A DNA stretch of 64,000 nucleotides from Solimicrobium silvestre (GCF_002976435.1 NZ_PUGF01000002.1:186001-250000), one strand, 5' to 3'. Positions 35,583 to 45,122 are shown, numbered from the stretch's first letter. Made by a program: numbers and translations. The notes: generated by a model from the letters alone, not told the origin.

Positions 35583-36236
35583 TTAAGCGATATGCAATTT
35601 ACCAGTTTCGATAGACACCGGTTTTGTATTGGCGTGAGCACTGTCGAGTCGACCAACACAGGCGCGCAACATCAATACTTTTAAATGATCGTTAATACGT
35701 TCAATGCGTTCCTGGAACATATTAAAAAAGAACATGCCGACGACAGCAATGCCGATCCCTAATGCCGTTGCATACAAGGCGGTACCAATGCCTTGCGATA
35801 CTTGACCAGGGTCAGAAACGCCGGACACAGCCAGTGCTTTAAACGTGTCGATAATACCCAGAATAGTGCCGAGTAAGCCGAGTAACGGTGCTGCGGTGAC
35901 GATGGTGTCGAGTATCCAGATGCGATGTTGAATTTCACCGCGATTAGCGATATAGACCGACTCGCTATAATCTTCAAGATCTTTGTTATTTGTCAGGTTG
36001 TGTTTTTCAGCCAGAATGTCGCTGACCAACGTCAGTGGTAAATTTGCTTTTGCCGTTAATTCTGCCGGTAATTCGTTGATGTTCTGCACCGCGTGAGTCA
36101 TCGCTTTTTCTAGTTTGATCGCCTGACTCAGCGTGTAGTTATAAAATATGCCGCGCTCGACAATGACAAACAACGCTAATGCCGCACAGGCGTACATCAG
36201 GTAAAAAGCGAGTTCGTGGAATAGTTGCATGTTCAT
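35583..36236 (-). CDS. exbB: ExbB/TolQ-family proton channel
   Basis: This 217-residue protein starts at 36236 (GGAG upstream) with three membrane helices: about 7-28 (ELAFYLMYACAALALFVIVE), 110-132 (WILDTIVTAAPLLGLLGTI) and 150-178. The family segment TAAPLLGLLGTILGIIDTF is complete. Together with ExbD and TonB encoded upstream, it forms the energy-transducing complex for the adjacent outer-membrane receptor. Gene order (exbD-tonB-receptor-exbB) is unusual; exbB is normally next to exbD. Confidence 0.9.
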   Translation of the reverse strand: MNMQLFHELAFYLMYACAALALFVIVERGIFYNYTLSQAIKLEKAMTHAVQNINELPAELTAKANLPLTLVSDILAEKHNLTNNKDLEDYSESVYIANRGEIQHRIWILDTIVTAAPLLGLLGTILGIIDTFKALAVSGVSDPGQVSQGIGTALYATALGIGIAVVGMFFFNMFQERIERINDHLKVLMLRACVGRLDSAHANTKPVSIETGKLHIA

Positions 36237-36333
36237 GTTAATTTCTCCGCACAATAAGGCAGTTTTTATGGTGGCGAACTTTCGGTTCGCCACCAGGGAT
36301 TGCAATTAATGACTTAAATAGTGATAACTACGT

Positions 36334-38742
36334 TTAAAAATCCGCAACAAGTGTCAGGCTAAATGTCCGCGGTGGGCTTACATAAAATGACGGCGCTGAT
36401 GCCGGGATGTTCCCGATCGCATACGCATTTGATGTGAATTGACTACCGCTGCCAGAACTTAAGCTTAGGTAGTTACGATCAAACATATTGTTGACGTTAA
36501 ATTTCAAGGTCGGTTTTTTGAGCCAGTTATTGGATTCAAACGTATACCCTGCTCCGGCGCTGGTTGTTACGTAGCCGCCGATGCTGTCATCGTTGACCAA
36601 TGTTGAATAACGCTTGCCAGTGTATTTAGCTTGTGAAAATACATACCAGTTTGCTTCGGTATATTGCAGGTTTAAACCGCTTAACCAATTTGGCGTATCC
36701 GGGAATTCTTTACCGGCAGTTGGTAAAGTTGAAGTGACGGTCCAAGGAATATCGCTATCCATGTGGCTCTTGATGTAGGAGAGCGACGCATACATACTCC
36801 AATTTTTTGTGATGGCATAGCCGGTTTCTAATTCAAAACCTTTAGATGTAGCGTCGCCAACGTTGAAATCGGTATTGGTATCGGTGTCTGGGTTGTAGGA
36901 AGTAGCAATACGGTTTTTAAAATCGATGTAATAAATCGAGCTTGAGAAAGTCCATTTATCGGAAGTGTAGCGATAACCCAGATCAAAGTTCCATGAAGTT
37001 TCTTTATCCACTGGAACGTCGCGCATTGTTCCACCGGCGTATGTGCCATTCACGATAGAGCCGCCAGAAACCAGATTGAAATAAGAGAAGTTGCCAGGTG
37101 CTTTGAAGTTTTTCGTCGCATTAAAAAATACGGAATCGGCTTGATCTAACTGATAGCGCAAACCTAAGCTCGGTAATAAGCTGGTGTATTCTTTATCTAA
37201 TGTGTAGAAAGCCGGTGAGCTTTGGCTTGGTTCGTTAGTGAAATTGCGTTCAATGCCAGAATAACGCGCACCAAGTTGCACATTTAATTTATCTTGCATC
37301 AAATTGATATTGTCTTGTGCGAAGAGAGATCTACCGGTATTGATGGTCATCGCATTACGATATTCCACTGCCGAACCATTTTGATTCTGCAAATAATCAG
37401 TTGGATTGTTTAGCCAAAGATCGGCAGGAACACCGTTAGCTGCGATTGCCGAGTATGGCGCAGTTTGCTGTTGACGAGCACGTTCAAACCAGTAACCGAA
37501 CATGACGCGTTGATCATCAAATTGTTGTGTAAATTTAGTGGTGATACCTGGGCGATATGTCTTAGTTACGCTGCCTTCGTAGGCATATACCGTGTCTTTA
37601 GTGTCGCCGTCTTTGTTGACATCTTTTACGCCACCAGCGAGTAATGTGCTGGCATTGCCTTCAGTAATGGTTTGTAATTCATTGCCGCCTGTACCGTAGC
37701 CATACCACATGTAAGGACTGACATCGACGGCGGATTTAGGTGTGATCTGGAAGTGGCCGTTCATGGTTGCGAGCCAATTGTCGAACGGATTAATGTTGTA
37801 GGCGTAATATAAATTCTTAGGCCCATTGGAGATACCGGCGTTTGGCGCATAAGTTGAATCATTTTGCGCTGTGCCATTTACGCCCGGTTGGTGTACCGGC
37901 ATTTGCGTACCGAAATCGTAGTTGGTTCCGTACTGAGCGATTTGTGCCTTGGTCAATGAACGATAGTTGTTGTTGATGGCGGTATTGTATAAAACTGCGG
38001 TGTCAATATAGCTACCGTTATCAAGCGTTAATTTACTGTTGAAATCGGTATGTTCTTTATCCGCGCCGCCTTCGCCCTTGAATTTATCTACCTGGGTTTT
38101 TGAATAAGAAATAAAGAATTTAAATCTATCGTTCAATATTTTTCCTGAGTCCACGCGAGCATAATATTTACGCAAATTATGCGATCCGATAATGGTCTCT
38201 ACGCGGAAACGACGCGCATCTTCAGGTGTACAGGTATTCATGCCGATATTGCCGCCGGTAGCGCCAACGTGCGGTGCTTCGGTGTCAGTGGAACCTTGCG
38301 TTACGTAGATATCGCACAGGTTTTCTGAGTCGGTATATTCTTGTGGATATACCGCAAAGTTACCGGAATCATTCACCGGCGCGCCGTTAATTGTAAAACC
38401 GAGTTGATCACTATTGAAGCCGCGAACCCGAATGTTACCGCCGAATAGGCCTGTTCCATCTTGATCGTAGGTATTCACGCCAGGCAGTAAGCCGATCATT
38501 TGGTATGGATTGCTAGTGCCTTGTTGCTTGTCCATGTAAGTACGGTCAACCGAACTACGCGCTTTTGGTGATTCTTCTGCCTGGATCAAACCAGTGCTAG
38601 TGCTCTGTCCGCTATCCTGGCTTTGAACTGTCACTTTACCCACTTCAGTAGTGGTATCGACTGCGTATGCAAATGGGCTTGCAACGATGAACAACCCAGA
38701 AATCAGCATAGACAGTCTGGTGACTTTGTATTTGTGTTTCAT
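36334..38742 (-). CDS. TonB-dependent outer-membrane receptor
   Basis: This is an 802-residue receptor with signal peptide ending at AYA (about residue 27). The N-terminal plug domain has a TonB-box-like VGKVTVQSQ, a GLLPGVNTYDQDGTGLFGG segment, NIRVRGFNSDQLGFTINGAP and then the beta-barrel, which ends in LTLVADF with the C-terminal Phe used for outer-membrane insertion. No CARDB or extension domain is evident. It is encoded between tonB and exbB. Substrate is not readable; a metal complex or siderophore is most common. Regulation may involve the palindrome before exbD. Confidence 0.92.
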   Translation of the reverse strand: MKHKYKVTRLSMLISGLFIVASPFAYAVDTTTEVGKVTVQSQDSGQSTSTGLIQAEESPKARSSVDRTYMDKQQGTSNPYQMIGLLPGVNTYDQDGTGLFGGNIRVRGFNSDQLGFTINGAPVNDSGNFAVYPQEYTDSENLCDIYVTQGSTDTEAPHVGATGGNIGMNTCTPEDARRFRVETIIGSHNLRKYYARVDSGKILNDRFKFFISYSKTQVDKFKGEGGADKEHTDFNSKLTLDNGSYIDTAVLYNTAINNNYRSLTKAQIAQYGTNYDFGTQMPVHQPGVNGTAQNDSTYAPNAGISNGPKNLYYAYNINPFDNWLATMNGHFQITPKSAVDVSPYMWYGYGTGGNELQTITEGNASTLLAGGVKDVNKDGDTKDTVYAYEGSVTKTYRPGITTKFTQQFDDQRVMFGYWFERARQQQTAPYSAIAANGVPADLWLNNPTDYLQNQNGSAVEYRNAMTINTGRSLFAQDNINLMQDKLNVQLGARYSGIERNFTNEPSQSSPAFYTLDKEYTSLLPSLGLRYQLDQADSVFFNATKNFKAPGNFSYFNLVSGGSIVNGTYAGGTMRDVPVDKETSWNFDLGYRYTSDKWTFSSSIYYIDFKNRIATSYNPDTDTNTDFNVGDATSKGFELETGYAITKNWSMYASLSYIKSHMDSDIPWTVTSTLPTAGKEFPDTPNWLSGLNLQYTEANWYVFSQAKYTGKRYSTLVNDDSIGGYVTTSAGAGYTFESNNWLKKPTLKFNVNNMFDRNYLSLSSGSGSQFTSNAYAIGNIPASAPSFYVSPPRTFSLTLVADF

Positions 38743-38822
38743 TTAAGAGTTCCCTGTAAATTTTCGGTTTTAAAACGTCGTGATCCAACTAAAAAAATAT
38801 TGCAACATCTGATCCCGTACCT

Positions 38823-39536
38823 TCAGGCTGCCGCCGGTATGAAATCTAACTCGGCACTAAACTTATGCGTGGCTTCCCCTGCCCAGCTGGATTCAGGAAA
38901 AGCAGTAAATGAAGAGCGATTAATCGTTTTTTTGGCAGCATCATCGAGCAGCATCGAGTTGGATGATTCTTCGATTCCTTGCTCAACAACAGCGCCGTTA
39001 CGGCTTAATACAAACCAGACTTTTACCTTGCCTTGCGGTTTCTGCTGGCTGGCCTCACGCCCGGTCGGATAGCGTTTAATGCTATTTAAATGCGCGCGCA
39101 ATTTAGCGATATAGCCCGCTTCAATACTGGCGTTGTTTGGTTTTGCTGGCTCGGCTGCTGACGCAACAGGAGCTGGCGTGGGCATCAGCGTTGGCGTAGG
39201 TGTTGGATTAGTAACCGGGGTATTCAGTGCAACGGGCACCGCTGCCGCTACTTCTGCACTTGGGCTATTGGTCACCGTTTCTTGTCTGGCTGTTGGCTGA
39301 CTTATCGGCTTGACTGTCGGTTGATTAACTGGCGTTGGCGGAGTCGGGGGTTTTGGAACAGACTCTGGTTCAGGCTCCGGCGCAGATAAGCTAATTTGAA
39401 CCGTAGCCTCATCAACGTGGCGCTCAATTTTTACCGCTTTTTGAACACCCGCAATGATTAATATGCTGAGTATTAGTAGCGATGGCAACGTAGCCAGCGC
39501 ATTGCGGAACCGGTATGAAAATGGTGTAGTCGGCAT
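38823..39536 (-). CDS. tonB: TonB-like energy transducer
   Basis: This is a 237-residue protein with an N-terminal membrane anchor (about 12-30, LPSLLILSILIIAGVQ), a Pro-rich periplasmic linker (about 52-135; EPEPESVPKPPTPPTP), and a C-terminal TonB domain with YIAKLRAHLNSIKRYP and VKVWFVLSRNGAVVEQGIE. The YP in RYP is characteristic. It is coupled to exbD (stop 5 bp before its ATG). The anchor lacks the canonical SHLS motif of E. coli TonB, as in many dedicated TonBs. Confidence 0.9.
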   Translation of the reverse strand: MPTTPFSYRFRNALATLPSLLILSILIIAGVQKAVKIERHVDEATVQISLSAPEPEPESVPKPPTPPTPVNQPTVKPISQPTARQETVTNSPSAEVAAAVPVALNTPVTNPTPTPTLMPTPAPVASAAEPAKPNNASIEAGYIAKLRAHLNSIKRYPTGREASQQKPQGKVKVWFVLSRNGAVVEQGIEESSNSMLLDDAAKKTINRSSFTAFPESSWAGEATHKFSAELDFIPAAA

Positions 39537-39541
39537 TTTTA

Positions 39542-39949
39542 TTACAGCTTCCGGGTAGCGATAGAGATAGACTCAAAGCCGTTTTTCTTTAAGTTATCCA
39601 TAACATCGACCAAGCGCTGTACTTCAACGCCGCTATCGCTATTGATAATTACATTGAGTTTTTCGCTACCTTTTTTTGCCTGATTTAGGCGCGCAACGAT
39701 TTCGCTCATTGACGTATTGACGCCATCAACCTGCAATGCGTTATTTAAGCCTAGCGTAATCACGGCTTTATTTTGCGGTGTTAAATTTTGTGAACTGGAC
39801 GCGCCGGGTAAATGAGTTTTTAGTCCCAGTGCCGGTATCACATTCAAACTAATCAATACAAAAAATACCAACAGAAACATCATCACGTCGATCATGGGAA
39901 TAATTTCGACACGAGCTTTTCGTTTTTTTTGTTCATCCCAACTGCGCAT
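39542..39949 (-). CDS. exbD: ExbD/TolR-family protein
   Basis: This 135-residue membrane protein has one N-terminal helix with the essential aspartate in MIDVMMFLLVFFVLISL (D21) and a periplasmic C-terminal domain (VITLGLNN...KKGSEKLNVIINSDSGVEVQRLVDVMDNLKKNGFESISIATRK). GGAG precedes the ATG. First gene of the uptake operon. Confidence 0.9.
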   Translation of the reverse strand: MRSWDEQKKRKARVEIIPMIDVMMFLLVFFVLISLNVIPALGLKTHLPGASSSQNLTPQNKAVITLGLNNALQVDGVNTSMSEIVARLNQAKKGSEKLNVIINSDSGVEVQRLVDVMDNLKKNGFESISIATRKL

Positions 39950-40027
39950 ACAACACTCCGATTCAAATTAATATTCGCTGAAACAGCGACCAGATTAATC
40001 GCTATAAATTACATAGCAGTCGGCATG

Positions 40028-40046
40028 GTAATAAGTAATTATTACT
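40028..40046. promoter_or_regulatory. Palindromic site upstream of exbD
   Basis: GTAATAA-GTAA-TTATTAC (40028-40045) is a perfect 7+7 inverted repeat that overlaps a perfect 13-bp palindrome AGTAATTATTACT (40034-40046). It lies about 80-100 bp before the exbD start, where an operator would control the uptake operon. The sequence differs from standard Fur and Zur boxes. Confidence 0.45.
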
Positions 40047-40102
40047 CGCGTATTACAAGATGACAGGAAGATTACGTGTGGTTTTTTAGAGCAGAAATGC
40101 GC

Positions 40103-40651
40103 CTAGCGGTGTGGCAGAGGAACGAAGGAGAGCAGGGTTTTGAATGCGTAGACAACGATTAATGAGCCGGTTAAATCGCCGATAGACATCACGATCAGGC
40201 TTGGTAAATAGTGGGAAGAAACGCCGCGCATAATGAACCACGCCAGTTGCAGCAGCGGGTTGCACAAGCCGTATAACAAAATGCAGATCAGGAGATTCGT
40301 CGTCGTCAGATTGCTCAGTGAACGCTCTAAACGCATTTCCTGGAGGGTGTAACGATAGGCGAAATAAGGCGCTAATGCAGAAATTAAGCTATAGCCGATG
40401 GTGGTGATCGGGTCGCCAGGAAAAAGAGCATACATGCTTGAAGTAAGCAGTGATCCAAACAAAATCCCGAGCACGCCTGCTTCCGCAAACAACAGAGTGC
40501 AAATCAGGCGCAGACCGGCGGGTAGATAAACCCATGCAACGCCTTGGGTAAATTCGATTTGCTTGAACAGCCAATCATTGAGCATGTAGGACAGCGTGTA
40601 GGCCACTACGACAAAAGCGACTGTAAGCAGGTTGCGGCTAATTATTGACAT
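40103..40651 (-). CDS. MASE1-like membrane protein
   Basis: This 182-residue protein has about six helices. VYLPAGLRLICTLLFAEAGVLGILFGSLL resembles the MASE1 sensor domain (W-L-PAG-L.L..L...G). No C-terminal signalling domain follows, so only a free-standing sensor module is encoded. Its start overlaps the end of the upstream regulator gene by 14 bp, which implies coupling. Confidence 0.75.
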   Translation of the reverse strand: MSIISRNLLTVAFVVVAYTLSYMLNDWLFKQIEFTQGVAWVYLPAGLRLICTLLFAEAGVLGILFGSLLTSSMYALFPGDPITTIGYSLISALAPYFAYRYTLQEMRLERSLSNLTTTNLLICILLYGLCNPLLQLAWFIMRGVSSHYLPSLIVMSIGDLTGSLIVVYAFKTLLSFVPLPHR

Positions 40652-40991
40652 CCTGCGTCGCTTGCATCAAACATTTAGAGAGTTTGTCGAAATGCAGCCA
40701 CGCAGCCTGGCTAAGTTCAACCTGTTTGCGACGCGTATCGTCGGTGTCGGTGAGAATAATCCAGCCTTTTTCTCGCATTGATTTGAGTCGCGCATGCAGC
40801 ATCGCCGGTGAGCCAAGTTCGCTTTGCGCCATCATGTCACGTACGGATAAACGATCTTTAGCTTTCCCGGCAAGCGCCACAAAAGCCAGAATGCGGTCCT
40901 CCAACGGATCAAGCGTCGGCAAGCCACGCAGGGCGTGAGCCAATTGCAAGAACCGGACGTAAATGTCAGCGGAAGGACTATGTTTTTCCAT
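40638..40991 (-). CDS. MarR-like winged-helix regulator
   Basis: This 117-residue protein has a winged-helix core (LSVRDMMAQSELGSPAMLHARLKSMREKGWIILTDTDDTRRKQVELS) with the DxR wing typical of MarR proteins. It has no effector domain beyond the dimerisation helices. It is translationally coupled to the MASE1-like membrane protein gene, suggesting the two act together, perhaps as sensor and DNA-binding partner. No ribosome binding site is evident. Confidence 0.75.
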   Translation of the reverse strand: MEKHSPSADIYVRFLQLAHALRGLPTLDPLEDRILAFVALAGKAKDRLSVRDMMAQSELGSPAMLHARLKSMREKGWIILTDTDDTRRKQVELSQAAWLHFDKLSKCLMQATQDVNN

Positions 40992-41254
40992 GGCGATTTG
41001 GTGAATTTTTCAACTGGAAAGAGGGGTAAAACGAGTGAGATCATAACCGTCAACGCGGTTAGGCGTCAAATTTTAAAGTTGTATGGGCAACATTTTGGTT
41101 TTAAATTGTGAATAGCATTTTTGCTGATTTGTTGGGTAGCTCAATAGAAGTGTTGCTGCGTGTCCATGCTAATATTCCGAGCTTAATTCAGTACAACTCA
41201 GCATAATTCTTCAAATATTTAGCAAATACTAACGTTTCAACTACGCAATTGACC

Positions 41255-42100
41255 ATGCCCATTCAAGCTCTCGACAATCATCTTCTTAATCTACGGGCGA
41301 AACCGGATTTATCTGGACTATCTCGCTTCGTCGTTGAGTTTTTATATTTCGGTATAAAGGAGGCTCGGTCATGTTTGTTTGCCGGCCTCTTCTTTGCAGC
41401 GATATTTTGTTTACCGCGCTCCGGCATCATGGGCATCCCACGTTACGATGCGTTGCTTATCATCGCCGTACTCATTCAATTATGGATGGTGTGGACTAAG
41501 CTGGAAACGACCGATGAACTGAAAGCCATTTGCCTGTTTCACGTCATCGGTTTTGCACTGGAAGTGTTTAAAACATCGAGCGGAATTAAGTCATGGTCGT
41601 ACCCTGATCTTGCCTATAGCAAGCTTCTTGGTGTTCCTTTGTTTTCTGGGTTTATGTATGCCGCGGTCGGTAGTTACATCATTCAGGCATGGCGTATGTT
41701 GGATGTGAAAATCAGGCATTATCCACCGTACTGGATGGCAACCGTGATTGCCATTTTAATCTACGCAAACTTCTTCACGCATCATTACATCGGCGACTAT
41801 CGCTGGTACATTGCCGCTTGCACGCTGGGACTGTATGCAAGATCAACCGTCGTCTTCACACCATTAGATCGGGAGCGGCGTATGCCCTTGTTATTGGCAT
41901 TTGTGTTGATTGGATTTTTCATTTGGCTGGCCGAAAATATCAGCACTTTTTTCGGCATTTGGAGATATCCAGACCAAATCGGCGCTTGGGCAACGGTGAA
42001 TGTCGGAAAGTGGAGTTCATGGTCTTTATTAGTCATCATGACATTTACCATCGTCGGTAATTTGAAACACATTAAGCAGCGCATTCATATTCCGGCATAG
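41255..42100 (+). CDS. DUF817 membrane protein
   Basis: This 281-residue membrane protein has about eight helices and the DUF817 pattern (YFGIKEARSCLFAGLFF, KTSSGIKSWSYPD, GFMYAAVGSYIIQAWR, FTHHYIGDYRW, LSIWLAENISTFFGIWRYPDQ-like end). ATG at 41255 is preferred to the TTG two codons earlier; no clear ribosome binding site is present. Function is unknown. Confidence 0.82.
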   Translation: MPIQALDNHLLNLRAKPDLSGLSRFVVEFLYFGIKEARSCLFAGLFFAAIFCLPRSGIMGIPRYDALLIIAVLIQLWMVWTKLETTDELKAICLFHVIGFALEVFKTSSGIKSWSYPDLAYSKLLGVPLFSGFMYAAVGSYIIQAWRMLDVKIRHYPPYWMATVIAILIYANFFTHHYIGDYRWYIAACTLGLYARSTVVFTPLDRERRMPLLLAFVLIGFFIWLAENISTFFGIWRYPDQIGAWATVNVGKWSSWSLLVIMTFTIVGNLKHIKQRIHIPA

Positions 42101-42279
42101 GATGATTTTATGAATGTATTCACCTTGCTTCGACTGGATTGTGACGATGTTTTTTGCTGGCAATCATGTAACAGTTGGTATTTTAAATTGACGCGAGTAG
42201 TAGCTTTAAATTAATATTTCGATAATTTTTCGCAAAAAAGCTGGTTTTAATTGCGAGCTTTACCTATAGGATATTCTCA

Positions 42280-43035
42280 GTGTTACTTCAAACAAAAAAC
42301 ATCGCAGCATTAGTATTCGGCTTAAGTTTATGTGCTTTTTCTCACGCGGAAGACCCCATCAAAGTGACTAATAAGGACTACAACCTGGATGCTGATTTAA
42401 ATTATCTGGTTAATAGTACGAACTCTTCGACCGATGTGGGTAATACCAAACAAAACTTTTCTGGTCATATCGATTTTAAACAAATCAGCGGTGATTGGGC
42501 TCAAGAAATTAAGGCGGCTGCAGTCAATAGCACCGACGGAAATAATCCGGTAGACAATACGGAAAGCTATTTGGTCTCTGGTAAAACCATGCACAATGAA
42601 GACGCAAGTTTCTATGAATTTGCCAAAGTGCAGTGGGAAAAAGACTCAAGCAGCGCATTTAAATCGCAAACCGCGTTGACCCTCGGTCTCGGGAAAAAAC
42701 TCTATAGCGATGATCTTCAATTCTTGACGGCGGAAGTGGGTGCCGGGGCAGAATATGACGTTAAGCAAGCGCCTCCGAACTATTCCAGCACTAATGGACT
42801 TGGGACGCTTGCGGCGCATTACGAACGCAAGATCACGACTTCGGTTAGCTTTGTTCAGGATGTTGGCTATGACTACAGTTCAATCTCAAAGACGATACGC
42901 TCACGCAGTGCCATCTCGGTGATGCTCACGGATAAATTATCCGGATTGGTTAGTTTGGACTATAAAAAAATCCATTCCGATTTGGGTGACTCTCGTACTA
43001 TTTTGAGTGCGATAGGACTTAAATATAGCTTTTAA
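42280..43035 (+). CDS. DUF481-like outer-membrane protein
   Basis: This 251-residue exported protein has a signal peptide ending at SHAED and alternating hydrophobic/polar strands typical of a small beta-barrel (NYLVNSTNSSTDVG, GHIDFKQISGDW, AKVQWEKDSSSAFKSQTALTLGLGKKL, ALTVDYKKI-like ends), finishing in LKYSF with the C-terminal Phe. This fits the DUF481/YdiY group. Start is GTG at 42280 with AGGA upstream. Function is unknown. Confidence 0.78.
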   Translation: MLLQTKNIAALVFGLSLCAFSHAEDPIKVTNKDYNLDADLNYLVNSTNSSTDVGNTKQNFSGHIDFKQISGDWAQEIKAAAVNSTDGNNPVDNTESYLVSGKTMHNEDASFYEFAKVQWEKDSSSAFKSQTALTLGLGKKLYSDDLQFLTAEVGAGAEYDVKQAPPNYSSTNGLGTLAAHYERKITTSVSFVQDVGYDYSSISKTIRSRSAISVMLTDKLSGLVSLDYKKIHSDLGDSRTILSAIGLKYSF

Positions 43036-43118
43036 TGACAGTATTAATCGGCGATAAATAGTTATATTCTCGCTTAGAAAATGTTCCGAACTTATTTATT
43101 GCGGAACACAAAAATATC

Positions 43119-43502
43119 TTAGCGATTTGATTGGATGGTTGGAGCATGCCCACGAGAAATCGTTTGCACCGAACTTTTAGAGGCTTGTAAAGCCGATTGG
43201 ATTACATCTAAAGCCCGGTCCGGTTTTGAGTTTCCGCACATGAAAATATCCACTGCGGCAAAGCCAAATTCCGGCCAGGTATGAATGGAAATATGTGACT
43301 CCGCCAACAATACAACGCCAGTGACGCCTTGCCCGGATCCAAAAGCATGGAAATGACTGCACAAAATAGTGGCGCCAGCGGCATTCGCACTCTCCCGAAG
43401 AAGCAGCTCTACGGTAGCTGCATCGTTTAGCTTGTCTGGGTTAATTCCATATAAATCAGCAAATAAGTGCTGCCCAGATGGCTCATAAACAGGATGCGTC
43501 AT
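43119..43502 (-). CDS. speD: S-adenosylmethionine decarboxylase proenzyme
   Basis: This 127-residue prokaryotic AdoMetDC matures by self-cleavage before S69 in AESHISIHTWPE, which becomes the pyruvoyl group. Other active-site residues are visible in HFHAFGSGQGVTGVVLLAE and DIFMCGN. It makes decarboxylated AdoMet, the aminopropyl donor for polyamine synthases. Its ATG overlaps the stop of the small upstream gene (ATGA), so the two are coupled. It is last in an operon with the DUF4178 and SPFH genes. Confidence 0.94.
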   Translation of the reverse strand: MTHPVYEPSGQHLFADLYGINPDKLNDAATVELLLRESANAAGATILCSHFHAFGSGQGVTGVVLLAESHISIHTWPEFGFAAVDIFMCGNSKPDRALDVIQSALQASKSSVQTISRGHAPTIQSNR

Positions 43503-43681
43503 TTATGCCCACCACTGCCGCCAGCCAATGACCCGTTACCCATAAAAGAACTCCAGCCACTGCCACGGCTAGCGCCGGAACGGTTTTGATCATTTGATTC
43601 AGACGCAACAAGTTTTTGCCAAGTGATACCAGTCGTCAGCACAGTCACAACAATTGCGTAGATTAAAAATTTTCTATTCAT
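43499..43681 (-). CDS. Small Gly/Ser-rich membrane protein
   Basis: This 60-residue protein has one helix (FLIYAIVVTVLTTGITW) and a Gly/Ser-rich tail ending GNGSLAGGSGGHK. The ATG at 43681 lies inside the end of the DUF4178 gene and its stop overlaps speD; both overlaps support translation. Similar tiny Gly-rich proteins accompany this gene set elsewhere as I recall. The C-terminal GGHK could be a modification or attachment site; this is speculation. Confidence 0.8.
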   Translation of the reverse strand: MNRKFLIYAIVVTVLTTGITWQKLVASESNDQNRSGASRGSGWSSFMGNGSLAGGSGGHK

Positions 43682-45122
43682 TGCCTTCTTCAAAGTAGGA
43701 GTTCAGATATTTCGCGGGCAAATAAATCGCTAGCCCGCCAATCAAAACATAAATCCAGGTATTGATGGAAAGCAGAAGTGGGATCAGGTTCAGTGCGAGT
43801 ATCAAGCCAATAAATTTGGTGGATAGAGCTTTAATATTTTCATCTGTACTGGTTTTATTCACGACTACTGCGTCACCAAACCAGGCACGGATTTGATCCG
43901 CACTGACTGGCGAAGATTGTGACCAGGTGATTTCAGATGAAGTCATTTCAACAGCGAGTTTGTTCTGGCCACCTTGAAATTCGACTACTTCAGTTCGATA
44001 GCCGATGCCCACGCGCCAGTTAAATGCGCCTGCTGCAAACAATACTGTCGCTGGATATCGATAGAGTTTGTGAAACGGTACTTTTCCGAGTACTGCGGCA
44101 TCTTCCTGCATCCAGACTGGCCACTCGTCTAAGACTATCGCCCGAGCCCATCCTTCGGTGGTTTCAATCAGCCATAAAAAGCCTGCTTTGGGGCTATGTA
44201 ACAAGTATTCAGTCCACACAGTATTTTCATTATCGCTACACTGCATTAACCCGATAAGCTGAAATTGCCTGCCACTGATTGTCGCCTGAGCTCCTAGCTT
44301 CAACGTCGTATGGACATGTTCCACGCGCTCACCGGCAGCTAATATCTGTGAGACCGGCCCTGAAGTGTCAACTTGGGAATGGCAGCTGGGGCAAACTATG
44401 GTCGTTGTAATACCCGGCAAAAATTGAGTGCTACTGCCACAGTGCGGGCAGGCCAATATTTCGATCTTGCCTTTGAATTTGCCAGCGCTGGTTCGTACTT
44501 GATCGTCATCGCGCAGCAGTTGGCATTTTAATTCGTCCAGACTTACTGCTTGTCCGGTATATACCTGCGGCTGATTTGAATCGGAATAATCCAACGTTAA
44601 AAAGTTGCGGCCAGAACGCAAATCGGCAACGTGTGCTTGCCAGCCTTGACCAATTTTAAACGGTAACTCACCTTGTCCACCGATACAGTCCGCAGTGCGA
44701 ACATCGGCGGCAATATAATTTTGCCCGTTGATGAGGTAGGAGTGAGAAGGAATTAATGCTGTAAATTCGGGTAATTGAGCGTTGGCATGAATTTCCGTGG
44801 TCAGCGTATATTGTCCGGACGCATCCCCAAGCCATGCAGTTTTGCCATTGTCAAAGAGTGCGTACCATTCGTTCCACATGCCATCCGAATAGCGCAGCTG
44901 TATTCGCCCGATGATCGTAAATGCATTGCCCCCAAACGTACCAGTTGTGCCAATTTGAATGGGCGAATAATCTTCCAAAACGTCGGACATCTTGCCCAGG
45001 TTTTTAACCGACTCGGCATCTTTTAAGACGGTGGTTTTACAGTATTCGCACACTGCAAGAACCGAGGCATGTGATCGGAATTCAATTTGCGCGCCACAAT
45101 TTGGGCAAGGAACAATTTGCAT
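43674..45122 (-). CDS. DUF4178 protein with two zinc ribbons and membrane tail
   Basis: This 482-residue protein starts with a zinc ribbon (C6, C9, C25, C28), carries a second one near residue 225-250 (CPHCGSSTQF ... CPSCHSQ), two DUF4178 domains (about 55-195 and 270-400; WYALFDNGKTAWLGDASGQ and WTEYLLHSPKAGFLWLIE) and two C-terminal helices (about 437-470) ending at YFEEGNE. It probably sits at the inner membrane. It overlaps the next small gene and lies 16 bp after the SPFH gene. Confidence 0.88.
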   Translation of the reverse strand: MQIVPCPNCGAQIEFRSHASVLAVCEYCKTTVLKDAESVKNLGKMSDVLEDYSPIQIGTTGTFGGNAFTIIGRIQLRYSDGMWNEWYALFDNGKTAWLGDASGQYTLTTEIHANAQLPEFTALIPSHSYLINGQNYIAADVRTADCIGGQGELPFKIGQGWQAHVADLRSGRNFLTLDYSDSNQPQVYTGQAVSLDELKCQLLRDDDQVRTSAGKFKGKIEILACPHCGSSTQFLPGITTTIVCPSCHSQVDTSGPVSQILAAGERVEHVHTTLKLGAQATISGRQFQLIGLMQCSDNENTVWTEYLLHSPKAGFLWLIETTEGWARAIVLDEWPVWMQEDAAVLGKVPFHKLYRYPATVLFAAGAFNWRVGIGYRTEVVEFQGGQNKLAVEMTSSEITWSQSSPVSADQIRAWFGDAVVVNKTSTDENIKALSTKFIGLILALNLIPLLLSINTWIYVLIGGLAIYLPAKYLNSYFEEGNE

